From positions 4,365,501 to 4,429,500 of the forward strand of contig NZ_JACMTR010000002.1 in assembly GCF_014267175.1 (NCBI RefSeq): DNA of 64,000 bases, read 5' to 3'. A program made the position numbers and the translations under genes. This stretch comes from Pseudonocardia sp. C8 (GTDB lineage Bacteria; Actinomycetota; Actinomycetes; Mycobacteriales; Pseudonocardiaceae). Each line of letters begins with the position of its first letter. Position 1 is the stretch's first letter. Shown piece by piece: positions 1 through 8,708 of this stretch. The notes under the pieces are model-generated. The model saw nothing but the letters and a program-made list of their open reading frames with translations, was not told the origin of the DNA and did not search any database.

Positions 1-2
1 TC

Positions 3-1355
3 GTGGTCTCCGGCGGCGCCACCGGCGCTGCCGGGCTCGACCTCGTCGTGAGCGACCTGGTCGGGCGGGCGGGGACCGTCCCGGCGTCGGCGGTGACCCG
101 GTTCCGCGAGCACTACGTCGAGGTCACCGAGAGCAGCCCGGACGGCGGCGGCCGATCCCGACCGCAGCCCGCCGGGCACTTCCCGGACGTGCTGGTCCCG
201 TTCACCGACCCGGACACCGGTGTCGCACTCCACGGGCGCGTCCGGGCGGCGGGTGCCAGCGTGGCCGCCGGCCGCAACCAGCCGTACTGGGTGGACGTCA
301 CGGTGCCGCCGGACGCGGCACCGGGCGAGTACACCGGGCGCTGGACGGTCCGCGGCACGGGTGGCTTCACCGCGTCCGGCACGGTGCGGCTGAGCGTGGT
401 GGACGCCGCCCTACCGGCGCGGCCCGCGCTGCACAGCGCCGTCCTGAACGGGTCGGGGCGGCCGGCGGTGAGCCGGGAGCTGCTGCGCAACCGGATCACG
501 CCGACATCGGCGCGCCCCGGCCCCGGTGATCCGCTCTCCGCGGCGGTCACGACGACCGACACCGGTTTCTTCAGCGGCGCCGACCAGTACGTCTGCCGGC
601 TCGACCCGCCCCCGACCCCGGCCGAGGTCGCGGCGGTGGCCGCACGGGCGGCTCCCGGCACGCTCCTGTTCAACTACACGGCCGACGAGATCGGCAACTG
701 CCCGGATCTGCGGGCCGAGGTGCAGGCGTGGGGCCGGGCGCTGCACGGGGCCGGCGTCGCGCAGCTCCTCACCCAGACCCCGGACCCGGCGCTGTTCGAC
801 GACGGCACCGGGCGGACCGCGGTCGACATCTGGGTGGTGTTGCCCAAGCAGTACGACGCCGATCCCGCCGCCGTGCGGGAGGCACTCGACCGTGGCATGC
901 AGGTGTGGTCGTACAACGCGCTCGTCCAGGACGGCTACTCGCCGAAATGGCTCATCGACTTCCCGCCGGTCCACCTGCGGGTCCAACCGGGGTTCCTCAA
1001 CCAGGCACTCGGCCTGACCGGGCTGCTCTACTGGCGGGCCGACAACTGGGTGCAGGACGTGTGGACGGACGTGCACACCTACGCCGGTGGCTATCCGGGC
1101 GAGGGTGTGCTCGTCTACCCCGGCGAGGAGGTGGGCCTGCCCGGCGGCGCGGTCCCGTCGATCCGGCTGAAGTGGCTCCGCGACGGCGTCGACGACTACG
1201 ACTACATCGACCTGGCCCGGGCGGGCGGCCACGAGCGAGCGGTCACCGAGATCGTGTCGACGGTCGCACGGTCATGGTCGGACTGGTCACCCGACCCGGT
1301 GGTCCTGCGGGCGGCCCGGGCCGAGCTCGTGCCGCTCGTCACGAACGCCGGCTGA
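3..1355 (+). CDS. DUF4091-type glycoside-hydrolase-like protein (5' end missing)
   Basis: The frame is open at the left edge, so the N-terminus lies outside the window; 450 codons are visible. The last 150 residues carry the aromatic, acidic pattern of the DUF4091 C-terminal domain: YWRADNW, the PGEEVGLPG loop and LKWLRDGVDDYDYI. The preceding part reads as a beta-rich domain followed by a barrel-like segment with FNYTADEIGNCPDL, where the acidic residues could be catalytic. Family members are predicted glycoside hydrolases or carbohydrate-binding enzymes with no well-established substrate. The gene is convergent with the FemAB-like gene and overlaps its 3' end by 17 bp. Neighbouring rfbF and the LCP gene suggest a cell-surface polysaccharide locus. 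The substrate is unknown. Confidence 0.7.
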   Translation: MVSGGATGAAGLDLVVSDLVGRAGTVPASAVTRFREHYVEVTESSPDGGGRSRPQPAGHFPDVLVPFTDPDTGVALHGRVRAAGASVAAGRNQPYWVDVTVPPDAAPGEYTGRWTVRGTGGFTASGTVRLSVVDAALPARPALHSAVLNGSGRPAVSRELLRNRITPTSARPGPGDPLSAAVTTTDTGFFSGADQYVCRLDPPPTPAEVAAVAARAAPGTLLFNYTADEIGNCPDLRAEVQAWGRALHGAGVAQLLTQTPDPALFDDGTGRTAVDIWVVLPKQYDADPAAVREALDRGMQVWSYNALVQDGYSPKWLIDFPPVHLRVQPGFLNQALGLTGLLYWRADNWVQDVWTDVHTYAGGYPGEGVLVYPGEEVGLPGGAVPSIRLKWLRDGVDDYDYIDLARAGGHERAVTEIVSTVARSWSDWSPDPVVLRAARAELVPLVTNAG

Positions 1356-2157
1356 GCGCGCCCCGGGTGCGCTCGGCCGCATGCAGGACGGACTTGGCCG
1401 TGGTGCGCACCCGGGGCGGGCCGAACTGCACACGGTGCTTGGCCGCGACCAACGCGACCCGGACCGCGAACCGCACGGCCCCGGCCACCGTCCGCGGCTC
1501 GTCGATCCGGTAGACGATCGGCCTGCTCTCGACGCCCCATTCGCGTTTGTAGTCCGACTCACCCGTCATGAAATCGAACTCCACGCATCGCGGACGCTCC
1601 ACCAGGTCCTCGATCAGCTTGGTCACGAGAATCTTTCCCACGCTGTGTCGGCGGTACTTCTCGCGCTGCGTGGCGGCGTGCTGATAGAAGTAGTAACACC
1701 CGTCCTCGACGAGCGCGTAGACGAACGACAGGACGATTCCGTCGCCCTCCAGGACGGCGAGCTCGGCCCGGCCGTCCGCTGCCAGGTCGACCATCGCGTC
1801 GGCGTAGGGCGCGAAGCCCTCCGGGGTCTTCCAGCAGAACGAGGTGTACTCCCCGGCCCAGCGCTCGGCGAAGAGATGCTGCACTTTCGGCAGGACGTCC
1901 CGAAGCTCGTTCTCCCTGGTCACCACCCTGAAGCGAAGGTCGTCCACATCGGCGCGCAGGCGGCGTTCCTTGCGTCGGACCGTGGCCCACCACTTCCGGC
2001 CGTGGCAGGCCTCGAGTGCCGACCGGTCGGCCGGGACGCGAAACGAGAGCGCCCGCGAGTACGGGAGGTCGCGCACCCAGCGCCCGGCCGGGCGGGCTCC
2101 CGGGTCGAGCACGAGAACGGGACTCGGATTGTACTCGTTCCGGATGTACTCGAACAT
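1339..2157 (-). CDS. FemAB/CelD-like GNAT acetyltransferase
   Basis: The product is 272 aa and resembles the BioF2-like (Acetyltransf_6) branch of the GNAT superfamily, found in exopolysaccharide and peptidoglycan modification proteins. The core is roughly residues 60-220: a basic segment (KWWATVRRKERRL), LAVLEGDGIVLSFVYALVEDG as the central sheet, and YRRHSVGKILVTKLIEDL followed by FDFMTGESDYKREWG, a strongly conserved ending in this family. The ATG start gives a normal N-terminus, with an acidic purine-rich stretch just upstream. Its role is probably acylation of a sugar or an amino-sugar intermediate, inferred from the adjacent rfbF. The substrate cannot be read from sequence. Confidence 0.7.
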   Translation of the reverse strand: MFEYIRNEYNPSPVLVLDPGARPAGRWVRDLPYSRALSFRVPADRSALEACHGRKWWATVRRKERRLRADVDDLRFRVVTRENELRDVLPKVQHLFAERWAGEYTSFCWKTPEGFAPYADAMVDLAADGRAELAVLEGDGIVLSFVYALVEDGCYYFYQHAATQREKYRRHSVGKILVTKLIEDLVERPRCVEFDFMTGESDYKREWGVESRPIVYRIDEPRTVAGAVRFAVRVALVAAKHRVQFGPPRVRTTAKSVLHAAERTRGALSRRS

Positions 2158-2590
2158 CGCGACCTCGGATTCCCGTGACCCTGCGGACCCGATCCTACCG
2201 TCTCCCGGAGTTCCGGAACACCATTACGGGTCGAATTCGAGAACTGCGCGATCCGGCCGCCGTGGCACACCACGCCGTCCGGATCCGCCCAGGTGCGGGG
2301 CGCCGCCCGGTATCCGGCTGACGTGGCTGCTCCGGTCGACGCAGCGCCCGCCGAGGCCGTCGCTTCCGGACCGGAAGCATCCGGCCAACCGAGAGCCCCC
2401 GACCGCTTCCGCCTCCCACCACCACCCGCGTGACCAGCTGTGACCATCCCCGCACGACGCGTGCCCGGAACGCCCCGGTGTGACCCGGTTCGCTGGCCGT
2501 GATCGATAACAATGCGGTAGTGGTGTTCGGTTGGACAACCAGACGCAGCCGGCACCCGGCACGCTCCCCAGCAGTCACGGAGAGGACCGC
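2158..2590. other. Divergent intergenic region, about 430 bp
   Basis: The region separates the FemAB-like gene and rfbF, so it must hold two divergent promoters. On the + strand an AT-richer stretch, GATAACAAT at 2505-2513, could be a -10 region for rfbF. On the - strand TAGGAT, about 25 nt before the FemAB-like start, fits an actinobacterial -10. I see no convincing -35 boxes, no ORF with coding character, no RNA gene and no repeat. Confidence 0.4.
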
Positions 2591-3388
2591 ATGAACCCCG
2601 AGACCCCCGTCGTCATCCTCTGCGGAGGCAAGGGCACCCGGATCCGGGAGGCCAGCGAGAGCCTCCCCAAGGCCATGGTCGAGATCGGCGGCCGCCCGAT
2701 CGTCTGGCACATCATGAAGATCTACCGCCAGCACGGCTTCCGCCGCTTCGTGCTCTGCCTCGGCTACAAGAGCTGGGCCATCAAGGAGTACTTCCTCGAC
2801 TACCGGGCCCGGCTCTCCGACTTCACCCTCTCCATGGCCGACCGCCACCGCATCGACTTCCACAACGGCGTCGACGAGGACTGGGAGATCACCTTCGCCG
2901 AGACCGGCCTCGAGGCCGCCACCGGCTCCCGCATCCGCAAGATCGCCCCCTACATCGACACCGACCACTTCTTCCTCACCTACGGCGACGGCGTCGCCAC
3001 CGTCGACGTCGCCGCGCTCGCGAAGGCACACGAGGAGTCCGGCAAGATCGGCACCGTCACCGGCGTCCACCCGACGTCGAAGTTCGGCGAGATGCACACC
3101 GACGGCAACCGCGTCGTCGAGTTCAACGAGAAGCCCACCCAGGTCTCCGGCTACGTCTCCGGTGGCTTCTTCGCGTTCCGCCGCGAGTTCCTCGAGAACT
3201 ACCTCGGCGCCGAGGGCGACGACAACGTGTGGCTCGAGCACGAGCCGCTGCAGAAGCTCGCCCGCGACGGCGAGCTCAACGTGCGCCCGCACGAGGACTT
3301 CTGGTCCGCCATGGACACGTTCAAGGACTACGAGCACCTCAACGGTCTGTGGGCCAAGGGCGAGGCGCCCTGGAAGATCTGGGACTGA
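2591..3388 (+). CDS. rfbF: Glucose-1-phosphate cytidylyltransferase
   Basis: The enzyme makes CDP-glucose from CTP and glucose 1-phosphate, the first step towards CDP-3,6-dideoxyhexoses or other CDP-sugars for surface glycans. The 265-aa protein opens with the nucleotidyltransferase signature CGGKGTRIREASESLPKAM (residues 10-28), followed by GGRPIVWHIMKIY and the acceptor-side TYGDGVATVD. The ATG at 2591 is chosen because GGAGAGGA lies directly before it; an upstream in-frame ATG at 2531 would add 20 unlikely residues. Codon use is strongly C-ending, as in highly expressed genes. No CDP-glucose 4,6-dehydratase is seen in the window; if it exists, the rest of the pathway lies elsewhere or to the left. 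Confidence 0.9.
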   Translation: MNPETPVVILCGGKGTRIREASESLPKAMVEIGGRPIVWHIMKIYRQHGFRRFVLCLGYKSWAIKEYFLDYRARLSDFTLSMADRHRIDFHNGVDEDWEITFAETGLEAATGSRIRKIAPYIDTDHFFLTYGDGVATVDVAALAKAHEESGKIGTVTGVHPTSKFGEMHTDGNRVVEFNEKPTQVSGYVSGGFFAFRREFLENYLGAEGDDNVWLEHEPLQKLARDGELNVRPHEDFWSAMDTFKDYEHLNGLWAKGEAPWKIWD

Positions 3389-3399
3389 CCCGCGCGGCG

Positions 3400-3430
3400 C
3401 CGGCGGGCCCGTGCAGGGTGGGCCCGCCGG
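3400..3430. terminator. Bidirectional terminator hairpin between rfbF and the LCP gene
   Basis: A perfect 11-bp G+C stem (CCGGCGGGCCC / GGGCCCGCCGG) with a 9-nt loop sits between two convergent stop codons. There is no U-tract, as is common in actinobacteria. Confidence 0.65.
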
Positions 3431-3433
3431 GCG

Positions 3434-4447
3434 TCACGACGGCGTGCCGCTCAGCGTCTGCGCCGGATTCAGGTCCGCGAACTGCCGCACGCTGCCGTTG
3501 CGCACCGCGTCCCACAGCGACCGCCCGCGCGCCTCGTCCAGGTACACGACCGACTGCGCCCCTTCCCGGCCCAGCCCGGCCACCGGCGCGGTCACGAAGG
3601 TGACGTCCGAGCCGCGCAGGTTCCGGTTCGCCAGCGCCAGCTGCACCAGCCCGGTGTTGGACAGCGAGTCGTCGATGCTGACCGCGTCGCCGACGCTGGT
3701 GGCGAACGCGTACAGCGACGCCGGGTCGGTGCTCGCCGTGGCCTGCACCTTCTCGAGCAACGCCTTCATCGCGTTCTGCTGGCGCGCGGCTCGGTCGAGG
3801 TCGCCGTTCGGCAGGTCGTACCGCTGGCGGACGTATGCCAGTGCCTCCGCGCCGTCGAGGTGGTTGGTGCCCTCGGTGAACTCGACGCCGTCGTTGCTGG
3901 TGGCCCGCGCGACGGTCACGTCGATCCCGCCGACCGAGTCGACCAGGCTCGTGAAGCCGGCGAAGTCGACGACGCCGAAGTGGTCCACCCGCACCCCGGT
4001 CAGCTGCTCGACGGTCCCGATCAGCAGCGGCGCGCCACCGAACGCGTACGCGGCATTGATCTTGTTCGGGCCGTGGCCGGGGATCTCGACCCAGGAGTCG
4101 CGCGGGATCGAGACGACGCTCGCCGACGCGCCGTCCGGGGCGAGCGTCCCCAGCATGATCACGTCGGAGCGCTGGGACCCGGGGTCCGCGCTCGCCGCGG
4201 CCCCCGTCGTCGGTTCCGCGGAACGCGAGTCGGTGCCGACGAGCAGGAACGTGGTGCCGCCGAAGCTCGCCGGACGCTCGGTGTTCTCGAGCCCCTTGAA
4301 CGCGTCGGGGATGCGGGGGACGTCGTTGCCGACCGACGCCACGAGCCAGGCGATCCCGCCGGCGACCAGCAGCAGGAGGGCCACGACGAGCGCCAGCAAG
4401 GTCCACAGGACCTTCCGCGTCCGTGTCGCGGGCGGGGCGGTGCGCAT
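3434..4447 (-). CDS. LytR-CpsA-Psr (LCP) family glycopolymer ligase
   Basis: LCP proteins sit in the membrane with their catalytic domain outside and transfer polyprenyl-phosphate-linked glycopolymers onto peptidoglycan. In this 337-aa protein residues 12-35 form one transmembrane helix. The LCP domain follows with FLLVGTDSRS, SDVIMLGTL, VSIPRDSWVEIPGHGPNKINAAYAFGG and LDGAEALAYVRQRY. The Asp and Arg residues in these blocks match the pyrophosphate- and metal-binding positions of the family. The length is on the short side because no LytR_C domain follows. Next to rfbF and the FemAB-like gene, it supports an envelope polysaccharide function. Confidence 0.9.
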   Translation of the reverse strand: MRTAPPATRTRKVLWTLLALVVALLLLVAGGIAWLVASVGNDVPRIPDAFKGLENTERPASFGGTTFLLVGTDSRSAEPTTGAAASADPGSQRSDVIMLGTLAPDGASASVVSIPRDSWVEIPGHGPNKINAAYAFGGAPLLIGTVEQLTGVRVDHFGVVDFAGFTSLVDSVGGIDVTVARATSNDGVEFTEGTNHLDGAEALAYVRQRYDLPNGDLDRAARQQNAMKALLEKVQATASTDPASLYAFATSVGDAVSIDDSLSNTGLVQLALANRNLRGSDVTFVTAPVAGLGREGAQSVVYLDEARGRSLWDAVRNGSVRQFADLNPAQTLSGTPS

Positions 4448-4524
4448 GGGTGTCCTCCCGGGACCGGGTCAGGAGGTCCCGGGTGTCCTGTCGGGATCGG
4501 ACGCGCGACGTTACCGTCCCGGCG

Positions 4525-5217
4525 TCACGCCGCCGACAACCACGGCTCCCAGGCCGGCAGCGGCTCCACGGCGAGCACCAGCACCCCGCCCCCGTTCCGC
4601 GACGGCGGCGCGGGCTTCGTCCGCAGCGTCCAGCCGAGCTCCTCGACGAGGCGGTCGGCCTTGCGCGAGTTGCACGCGCGGCAGGCGGCGACGCAGTTGT
4701 CCCAGCTGTGCGTGCCACCCCGGCTGCGGGGGACGACGTGGTCGATGGTGTCAGCACGCCGCGTGCAGTAGGCGCAGCGGCGGCCGTCGCGGCGCAGCAC
4801 CCCGGCCCGGGTCATGGGGACCGCACGCCGGTAGGGGACGCGGACGTAGCGGGACAGGCGGAGCACCGACGGTGCGGGGAGCGAGAGGTTCTCGGAGCGG
4901 AAGGCGGCGCCCTCCAGGGTTTCCTGGAGGCACTCGGCCTTACCGGCGAGCAGGAGGCAGATCGCCCGCTTGGAGGTGACGACGGCCAGGGGCTCGAAGC
5001 TGGCGTTGAGGAGCAGGACCCGCGACCCCGCAGGGATCCCCGCGACCGAGCCCGGGGTGGGCCGCTCGGTCGCCGGTGCCGGGGAGCCGTCGTCGGGGAG
5101 CGGATCGACCGCTCTCAGGTCGGGGGCGGCGACGGTCTCGGCACCACTGGGAAAGGGTTGTCGGTAAGGCACGCGACCACCTCCGCGAACGCTCGGGTCC
5201 GTGATGTAGTCGACCAT
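4525..5217 (-). CDS. HNH endonuclease family protein
   Basis: The 230-aa product has an HNH/McrA-type domain at about residues 145-195: RRCAYC, then DTIDHVVPRSRGGTHSWDN, then CRAC. Two CxxC pairs bind zinc and DHV...N carries the catalytic His. The N-terminal 50 residues are Pro/Glu-rich and probably disordered; residues 65-110 (SRVLLLNASFEPLAVVTSKRA) match the conserved domain that precedes HNH in many actinobacterial homologues. Such proteins are widespread single-copy genes of unproven role, possibly in DNA repair. Nothing nearby indicates a mobile element or a restriction system. Confidence 0.85.
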   Translation of the reverse strand: MVDYITDPSVRGGGRVPYRQPFPSGAETVAAPDLRAVDPLPDDGSPAPATERPTPGSVAGIPAGSRVLLLNASFEPLAVVTSKRAICLLLAGKAECLQETLEGAAFRSENLSLPAPSVLRLSRYVRVPYRRAVPMTRAGVLRRDGRRCAYCTRRADTIDHVVPRSRGGTHSWDNCVAACRACNSRKADRLVEELGWTLRTKPAPPSRNGGGVLVLAVEPLPAWEPWLSAA

Positions 5218-5395
5218 ACGGAAGCGAGGTTTCGCGAGTGTGATATCGGGGCCGACGGTACGTGACCGGCCGGTTCCCGACGATCACCGGTTGCGGGCCC
5301 TGACCGCGGTCATCTCGCTGCAACGAGCGGAAACACCCACGTCACAGGGGGCGTGGAGTCGGCCACAGCGGCGTGTCCGTACCCGATCGGGCAGC

Positions 5396-5408
5396 TATAC
5401 AGGTGTAC
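5396..5408 (+). promoter_or_regulatory. Putative -10 element for a leaderless transcript
   Basis: TATACA at 5396-5401 ends 7 nt before the ATG at 5409. That spacing would place the transcription start at or one base before the start codon, so the message is likely leaderless. No good -35 box is visible. A weak AGGT within the gap could instead act as a ribosome binding site. Confidence 0.5.
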
Positions 5409-5600
5409 ATGGACGACAACGCCACGCACACGGAGCCGACGACGCGGGCCGCGACCTGCGCCTGCTGCGGCCGTCGCGGCGTCCACCAGCGGCTGCTCGT
5501 GACGGGCCCGGGGGCGCCCCGGGTCGTCACCGCCTGCCCCTACTGCGACCTCCGGCCGGCCGAGCTGCAGGGCTGGCTCGCCGACTTCCCCCGCGCCTGA
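5409..5600 (+). CDS. Small CxxC zinc-ribbon-like protein, 63 aa
   Basis: The protein contains CACCGRRG near residues 16-23 and TACPYC near residues 40-46. These two cysteine pairs are spaced as in a small zinc ribbon, and the tail is short (LQGWLADFPRA). I do not recognise a named family and cannot assign a function. The ATG start is preferred over an upstream GTG at 5373 because a clear -10 hexamer lies between them. It is convergent with the cystathionine gamma-lyase gene. Confidence 0.6.
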   Translation: MDDNATHTEPTTRAATCACCGRRGVHQRLLVTGPGAPRVVTACPYCDLRPAELQGWLADFPRA

Positions 5601-5612
5601 CGACGCGGCCGG

Positions 5613-6734
5613 TCACACGGCGGCCCGGACCGCCCCGAGCACGTCGGCGACCAGGTCGTCGGTGTCCTCGATCCCGCAGGACAGCCGCACCAGCCCGTCC
5701 GGGACCGCGTCGCCCCACCGCGCCCGCCGGTCGGCGGCCGTGCGGAGCCCGCCGAAGCTGGTCGCCGAGTCCACCAGCGTGGTGCGGGACAGGAACTCCG
5801 AGACGGCGTGCACGTCGGCCAGGGTGAACCGCAGGACGCCGTTCCAGCGGCGCATCTGCCGGGCCGCGAGCGTGTGGGCCGGGTCGTCGGGCAGGCCGGG
5901 CCAGCGGACGTCGTGCACGCCGCCGGTCTCCCGCAGCGCCAGCGCGAGCGCGCGGGCGTTGTCGGCCTGCCGGGCCAGGCGCAGGTCGAGGGTGCCGAGG
6001 CCGCGCAGCGCCAGCCAGGTCTCCATCGGCCCGGCGATCGCCCCGCCGCGGGTGCGGAAGCCCCGGATCCGCTCGGCGTGCAGCGGGTCGGCGGCGCTGA
6101 CGTGCCCGAGCAGCAGGTCGCCGTGGCCGCCGAGGGCCTTCGTGTCCGAGGCGACGACGAGGTCCGCCCCGAGATCCAGGGGCCGCTGGCCGAGCGGGGT
6201 GGCGGTGGTGTTGTCGACGGCGACGACCGCGCCCACCTTGTGCGCGGCGGTCACGACCGCGGCGATGTCGCACACCTCCAGCCCCGGGTTGGACGGGGTC
6301 TCCAGCAGGACCAGCGCCGGACGGTGCCGCACGATGGCCAGCTCCCAGTCCCCCGCCGTCGCGCAGTAGGCGACCGGGACGCCCAGCGGCCGCAGCTCCT
6401 CGTCGGCCAGCGCCCGGGCGACGTAGTAACCGTCCGCGGGGAGCAGCACGCCGCGCTCCGGGGTCCCGAACGCCCGCAGCACGGCCGCGATCGCCGCCAT
6501 GCCGGACGGGAACACCGTGCACGGGCCGCCGTCCAGCTCGCCGACGGCCGCCTCGAACTCCCGCCAGGTCGGGTTGCCCGCACGGGCGTAGAAGTCCGAG
6601 CCGTCGCCGGCGTCCTCCGGCCGGCCGAGGTGGTACGTGCTGGTCAGCACGGGTCCACGGTGGACGGGGTCGCCGATCTCGTGGGTACCGGGCTCGCCGC
6701 CGCGCACGCACCGGGTGCCATCGCCGCTCATCAC
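5613..6734 (-). CDS. Trans-sulfuration PLP enzyme, cystathionine gamma-lyase type
   Basis: This is a Cys/Met-metabolism PLP enzyme of 373 aa. Conserved features are YARAGNPTWREFEAAVGELDGG, VFPSGMAAI (cofactor phosphate binding), LLETPSNP, VAVDNTTATP (Asp contacting the pyridine ring), and ASDTKALGGHGD with the Schiff-base Lys. LVRLSCGIEDTDDLV closes the fold. Cystathionine gamma-lyase, which gives cysteine from cystathionine, is the best reading because of the short length and the DTKALGGHGD motif, but gamma-synthase or methionine gamma-lyase activity is not excluded. It stands alone; a palindromic repeat separates it from gpsA upstream. Confidence 0.82.
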   Translation of the reverse strand: MMSGDGTRCVRGGEPGTHEIGDPVHRGPVLTSTYHLGRPEDAGDGSDFYARAGNPTWREFEAAVGELDGGPCTVFPSGMAAIAAVLRAFGTPERGVLLPADGYYVARALADEELRPLGVPVAYCATAGDWELAIVRHRPALVLLETPSNPGLEVCDIAAVVTAAHKVGAVVAVDNTTATPLGQRPLDLGADLVVASDTKALGGHGDLLLGHVSAADPLHAERIRGFRTRGGAIAGPMETWLALRGLGTLDLRLARQADNARALALALRETGGVHDVRWPGLPDDPAHTLAARQMRRWNGVLRFTLADVHAVSEFLSRTTLVDSATSFGGLRTAADRRARWGDAVPDGLVRLSCGIEDTDDLVADVLGAVRAAV

Positions 6735-6748
6735 GGGCCGGACGCTAC

Positions 6749-6794
6749 CCCGTGAGTGGTTAGCAGGGCCGGAACCCTGCTAACCACTCACGGG
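6749..6794. repeat. Palindromic repeat copy A (20-bp perfect stem)
   Basis: Two 20-bp arms, beginning CCCGTGAGTGGTTAGCAGGG, are exact reverse complements around a 6-nt loop (CCGGAA). The right arm abuts the gpsA stop codon (6795-6797). This is the best-preserved of six family copies in the window and would form a strong terminator for gpsA on the minus strand. Confidence 0.9.
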
Positions 6795-7841
6795 TCACTC
6801 GGGTTTCGGCGCCCGGCTGATCAGCTCCTTGGCCATCTGGCGGGCCGTCATCCCCTCGTGGCACAGCCGGCGCACCGCGTCGGCGATCGGGAGCTCGACG
6901 CCGTGGCGGTCCGCCAGCTCGCAGATCGACAGGCAGGACTTCACGCCCTCGGCGACCTGCCCGTGGTTGGCCCGCTCCGCCTCGGCCAGGCTGGCCCCGC
7001 GCCCGAGCTGCTCCCCGAAGGTGCGGTTGCGGGACAGCGGCGAGCTGCACGTCGCCACGAGGTCGCCCATCCCGGCCAGGCCGGCGAACGTCAGCGGGGA
7101 GGCACCCAGCGCCACCCCGAGCCGCGACATCTCGGCCAGCCCGCGGGTGATGAGCGACGCCCGCGAGTTGTCGCCCAGCCCCATCCCCGCCGCGACGCCG
7201 ACGGCCAGCGCGATCACGTTCTTGCCGGCGCCACCCAGCTCCGCGCCGACGACGTCGGTGTTGGTGTAGGAGCGGAAGTAGCCGGTCGCGCACGCCGTCT
7301 GCAGGGCCACCGCGCGCTCGTGGTCGACGCAGGCGATGACGGTGGCCGTCGGCTCCTCGTGCGCGATCTCCGCGGCCAGGTTCGGCCCGGAGACCACGGC
7401 CAGCCGGTCGGGGCCGACCCCGGTGACGTCGTCGATCACCTCGGTCATCCGCTTCAGCGTCCCGAGCTCGACACCCTTCGCGAGGCTGGTGAGCGTGACC
7501 CCGTCCGGGATCAGGTCCCGCCACTGCTCCAGGTTGGCGCGCAGCGACTGCGAGGGCACCGCGAAGATCACCGCGTCGGCGCCGTCGAGCGCCTCGGCCG
7601 GGTCGTGGGTGGCGGACAGCTTCGCCGGGAGCTCGACGTCGGACAGGTAGTCGGGGTTGTGCCGGGTCTCGTTGATCGCGTCGGCCACCTCGGCGCGGCG
7701 GGCCCAGAGCCGGACGCCGCGGCCGGCGTCGGCGAGGACCTTCGCGAACGCGGTGCCCCAGCTGCCGGCGCCGAGGACGGCGACCCGCGCGATGTCGTGC
7801 ACCGGCTCGTTGACCGGACGCTCCTCGAACGCCCGGCTCAC
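6795..7841 (-). CDS. gpsA: Glycerol-3-phosphate dehydrogenase [NAD(P)+]
   Basis: The enzyme reduces dihydroxyacetone phosphate to sn-glycerol 3-phosphate for phospholipid synthesis. The protein is 348 aa with the Rossmann motif [15 protein letters not shown] near the N-terminus. The substrate-binding Lys lies in [14 protein letters not shown], followed by [29 protein letters not shown] and [13 protein letters not shown]. The GTG start overlaps the plsC stop in a GTGA arrangement, so the two lipid genes are translationally coupled. The open frame continues far upstream, but only this start fits the family length. Confidence 0.93.
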   Translation of the reverse strand: MSRAFEERPVNEPVHDIARVAVLGAGSWGTAFAKVLADAGRGVRLWARRAEVADAINETRHNPDYLSDVELPAKLSATHDPAEALDGADAVIFAVPSQSLRANLEQWRDLIPDGVTLTSLAKGVELGTLKRMTEVIDDVTGVGPDRLAVVSGPNLAAEIAHEEPTATVIACVDHERAVALQTACATGYFRSYTNTDVVGAELGGAGKNVIALAVGVAAGMGLGDNSRASLITRGLAEMSRLGVALGASPLTFAGLAGMGDLVATCSSPLSRNRTFGEQLGRGASLAEAERANHGQVAEGVKSCLSICELADRHGVELPIADAVRRLCHEGMTARQMAKELISRAPKPE

Positions 7842-8557
7842 CGGCCGGCCTCCCGCTCGGAGCTGCGCCGGTAGAACTCGGCCGGCGCGGCCTCGCCCCG
7901 CACCTCGGCCAGCAGGTCGCGCACCCTGCTCATGATCAGGTCCGTCACCTCCCGCAGCACGACGGCGTCCGCCGGGCGCCCCCGGTACGCCGACAGGTCC
8001 ACCGGATCGCCCGCGCGCAGCACCAGGTCGGTGCGCGGGAGCGGCCGGAACCTCTTCCCGTAGTGGTCGTACACCTCGCGGGTACCCCAGTGCACCATCG
8101 GAACCACCGGCACGTCCGAGGCCAGCGCCATCCGCGCCACACCGGTGCGCGACCGCATCGGCCAGCCCTCCGGGTCCCGGGTGATCGTGCCCTCCGGGTA
8201 GATGATCACGATTTTCCCGTCGGCGAGCGCCCGGGTGCCGGCGGCCAGGCTGTTCTGGGCGTCGGCGGTGTCCCGGAACACCGGGATCTGCCCGCTGCCG
8301 CGCAGGATCGCGCCCAGGAGCGGGACGCCCCACAGGCTGTTCTTCGCCATGAACCGCGGCACCCGGCCCGCGGTGTGCACGAACAGCGCGGTGTGCACCG
8401 GGTCCAGGTAGGAGATGTGGTTGCCGACGAGCAACGCACCACCGGTGGAGGGCAGGTGTTCGCGGCCCTGGTAGCGCTGCCGGCCCGTCAGCCACCCCAG
8501 CGGGTAGAAGACGGTCGCGGCCAGCCCGATCCAGAATCCGCCCTTCTCGCGGGCCAC
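7838..8557 (-). CDS. plsC: 1-acyl-sn-glycerol-3-phosphate acyltransferase
   Basis: This PlsC-type membrane acyltransferase converts lysophosphatidate to phosphatidate. In 239 aa it has NHISYLD (the HX4D catalytic motif, around residue 46), the [13 protein letters not shown] segment and YPEGTITRD (the EGT motif), plus a hydrophobic N-terminal stretch ([15 protein letters not shown]). The GTG at 8557 is chosen because GGAGGAGG sits 6 nt upstream; longer readings are frame extension. It forms an operon with gpsA, which makes the glycerol 3-phosphate that starts this pathway. Confidence 0.9.
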   Translation of the reverse strand: MAREKGGFWIGLAATVFYPLGWLTGRQRYQGREHLPSTGGALLVGNHISYLDPVHTALFVHTAGRVPRFMAKNSLWGVPLLGAILRGSGQIPVFRDTADAQNSLAAGTRALADGKIVIIYPEGTITRDPEGWPMRSRTGVARMALASDVPVVPMVHWGTREVYDHYGKRFRPLPRTDLVLRAGDPVDLSAYRGRPADAVVLREVTDLIMSRVRDLLAEVRGEAAPAEFYRRSSEREAGR

Positions 8558-8708
8558 CGGCGGCCTCCTCCCACCCGCCGGAGCGGGTGCCTCGGTCCCG
8601 AACCAGCATGATCCGGTCGTGGGAGTCTCCCCACAAGACGCCCCTGCTGTGAACCCGGCCCCGGCGATCGGCCGGGGGAACCCTCCGGCGAGGTGCGACG
8701 ATGGGCGC

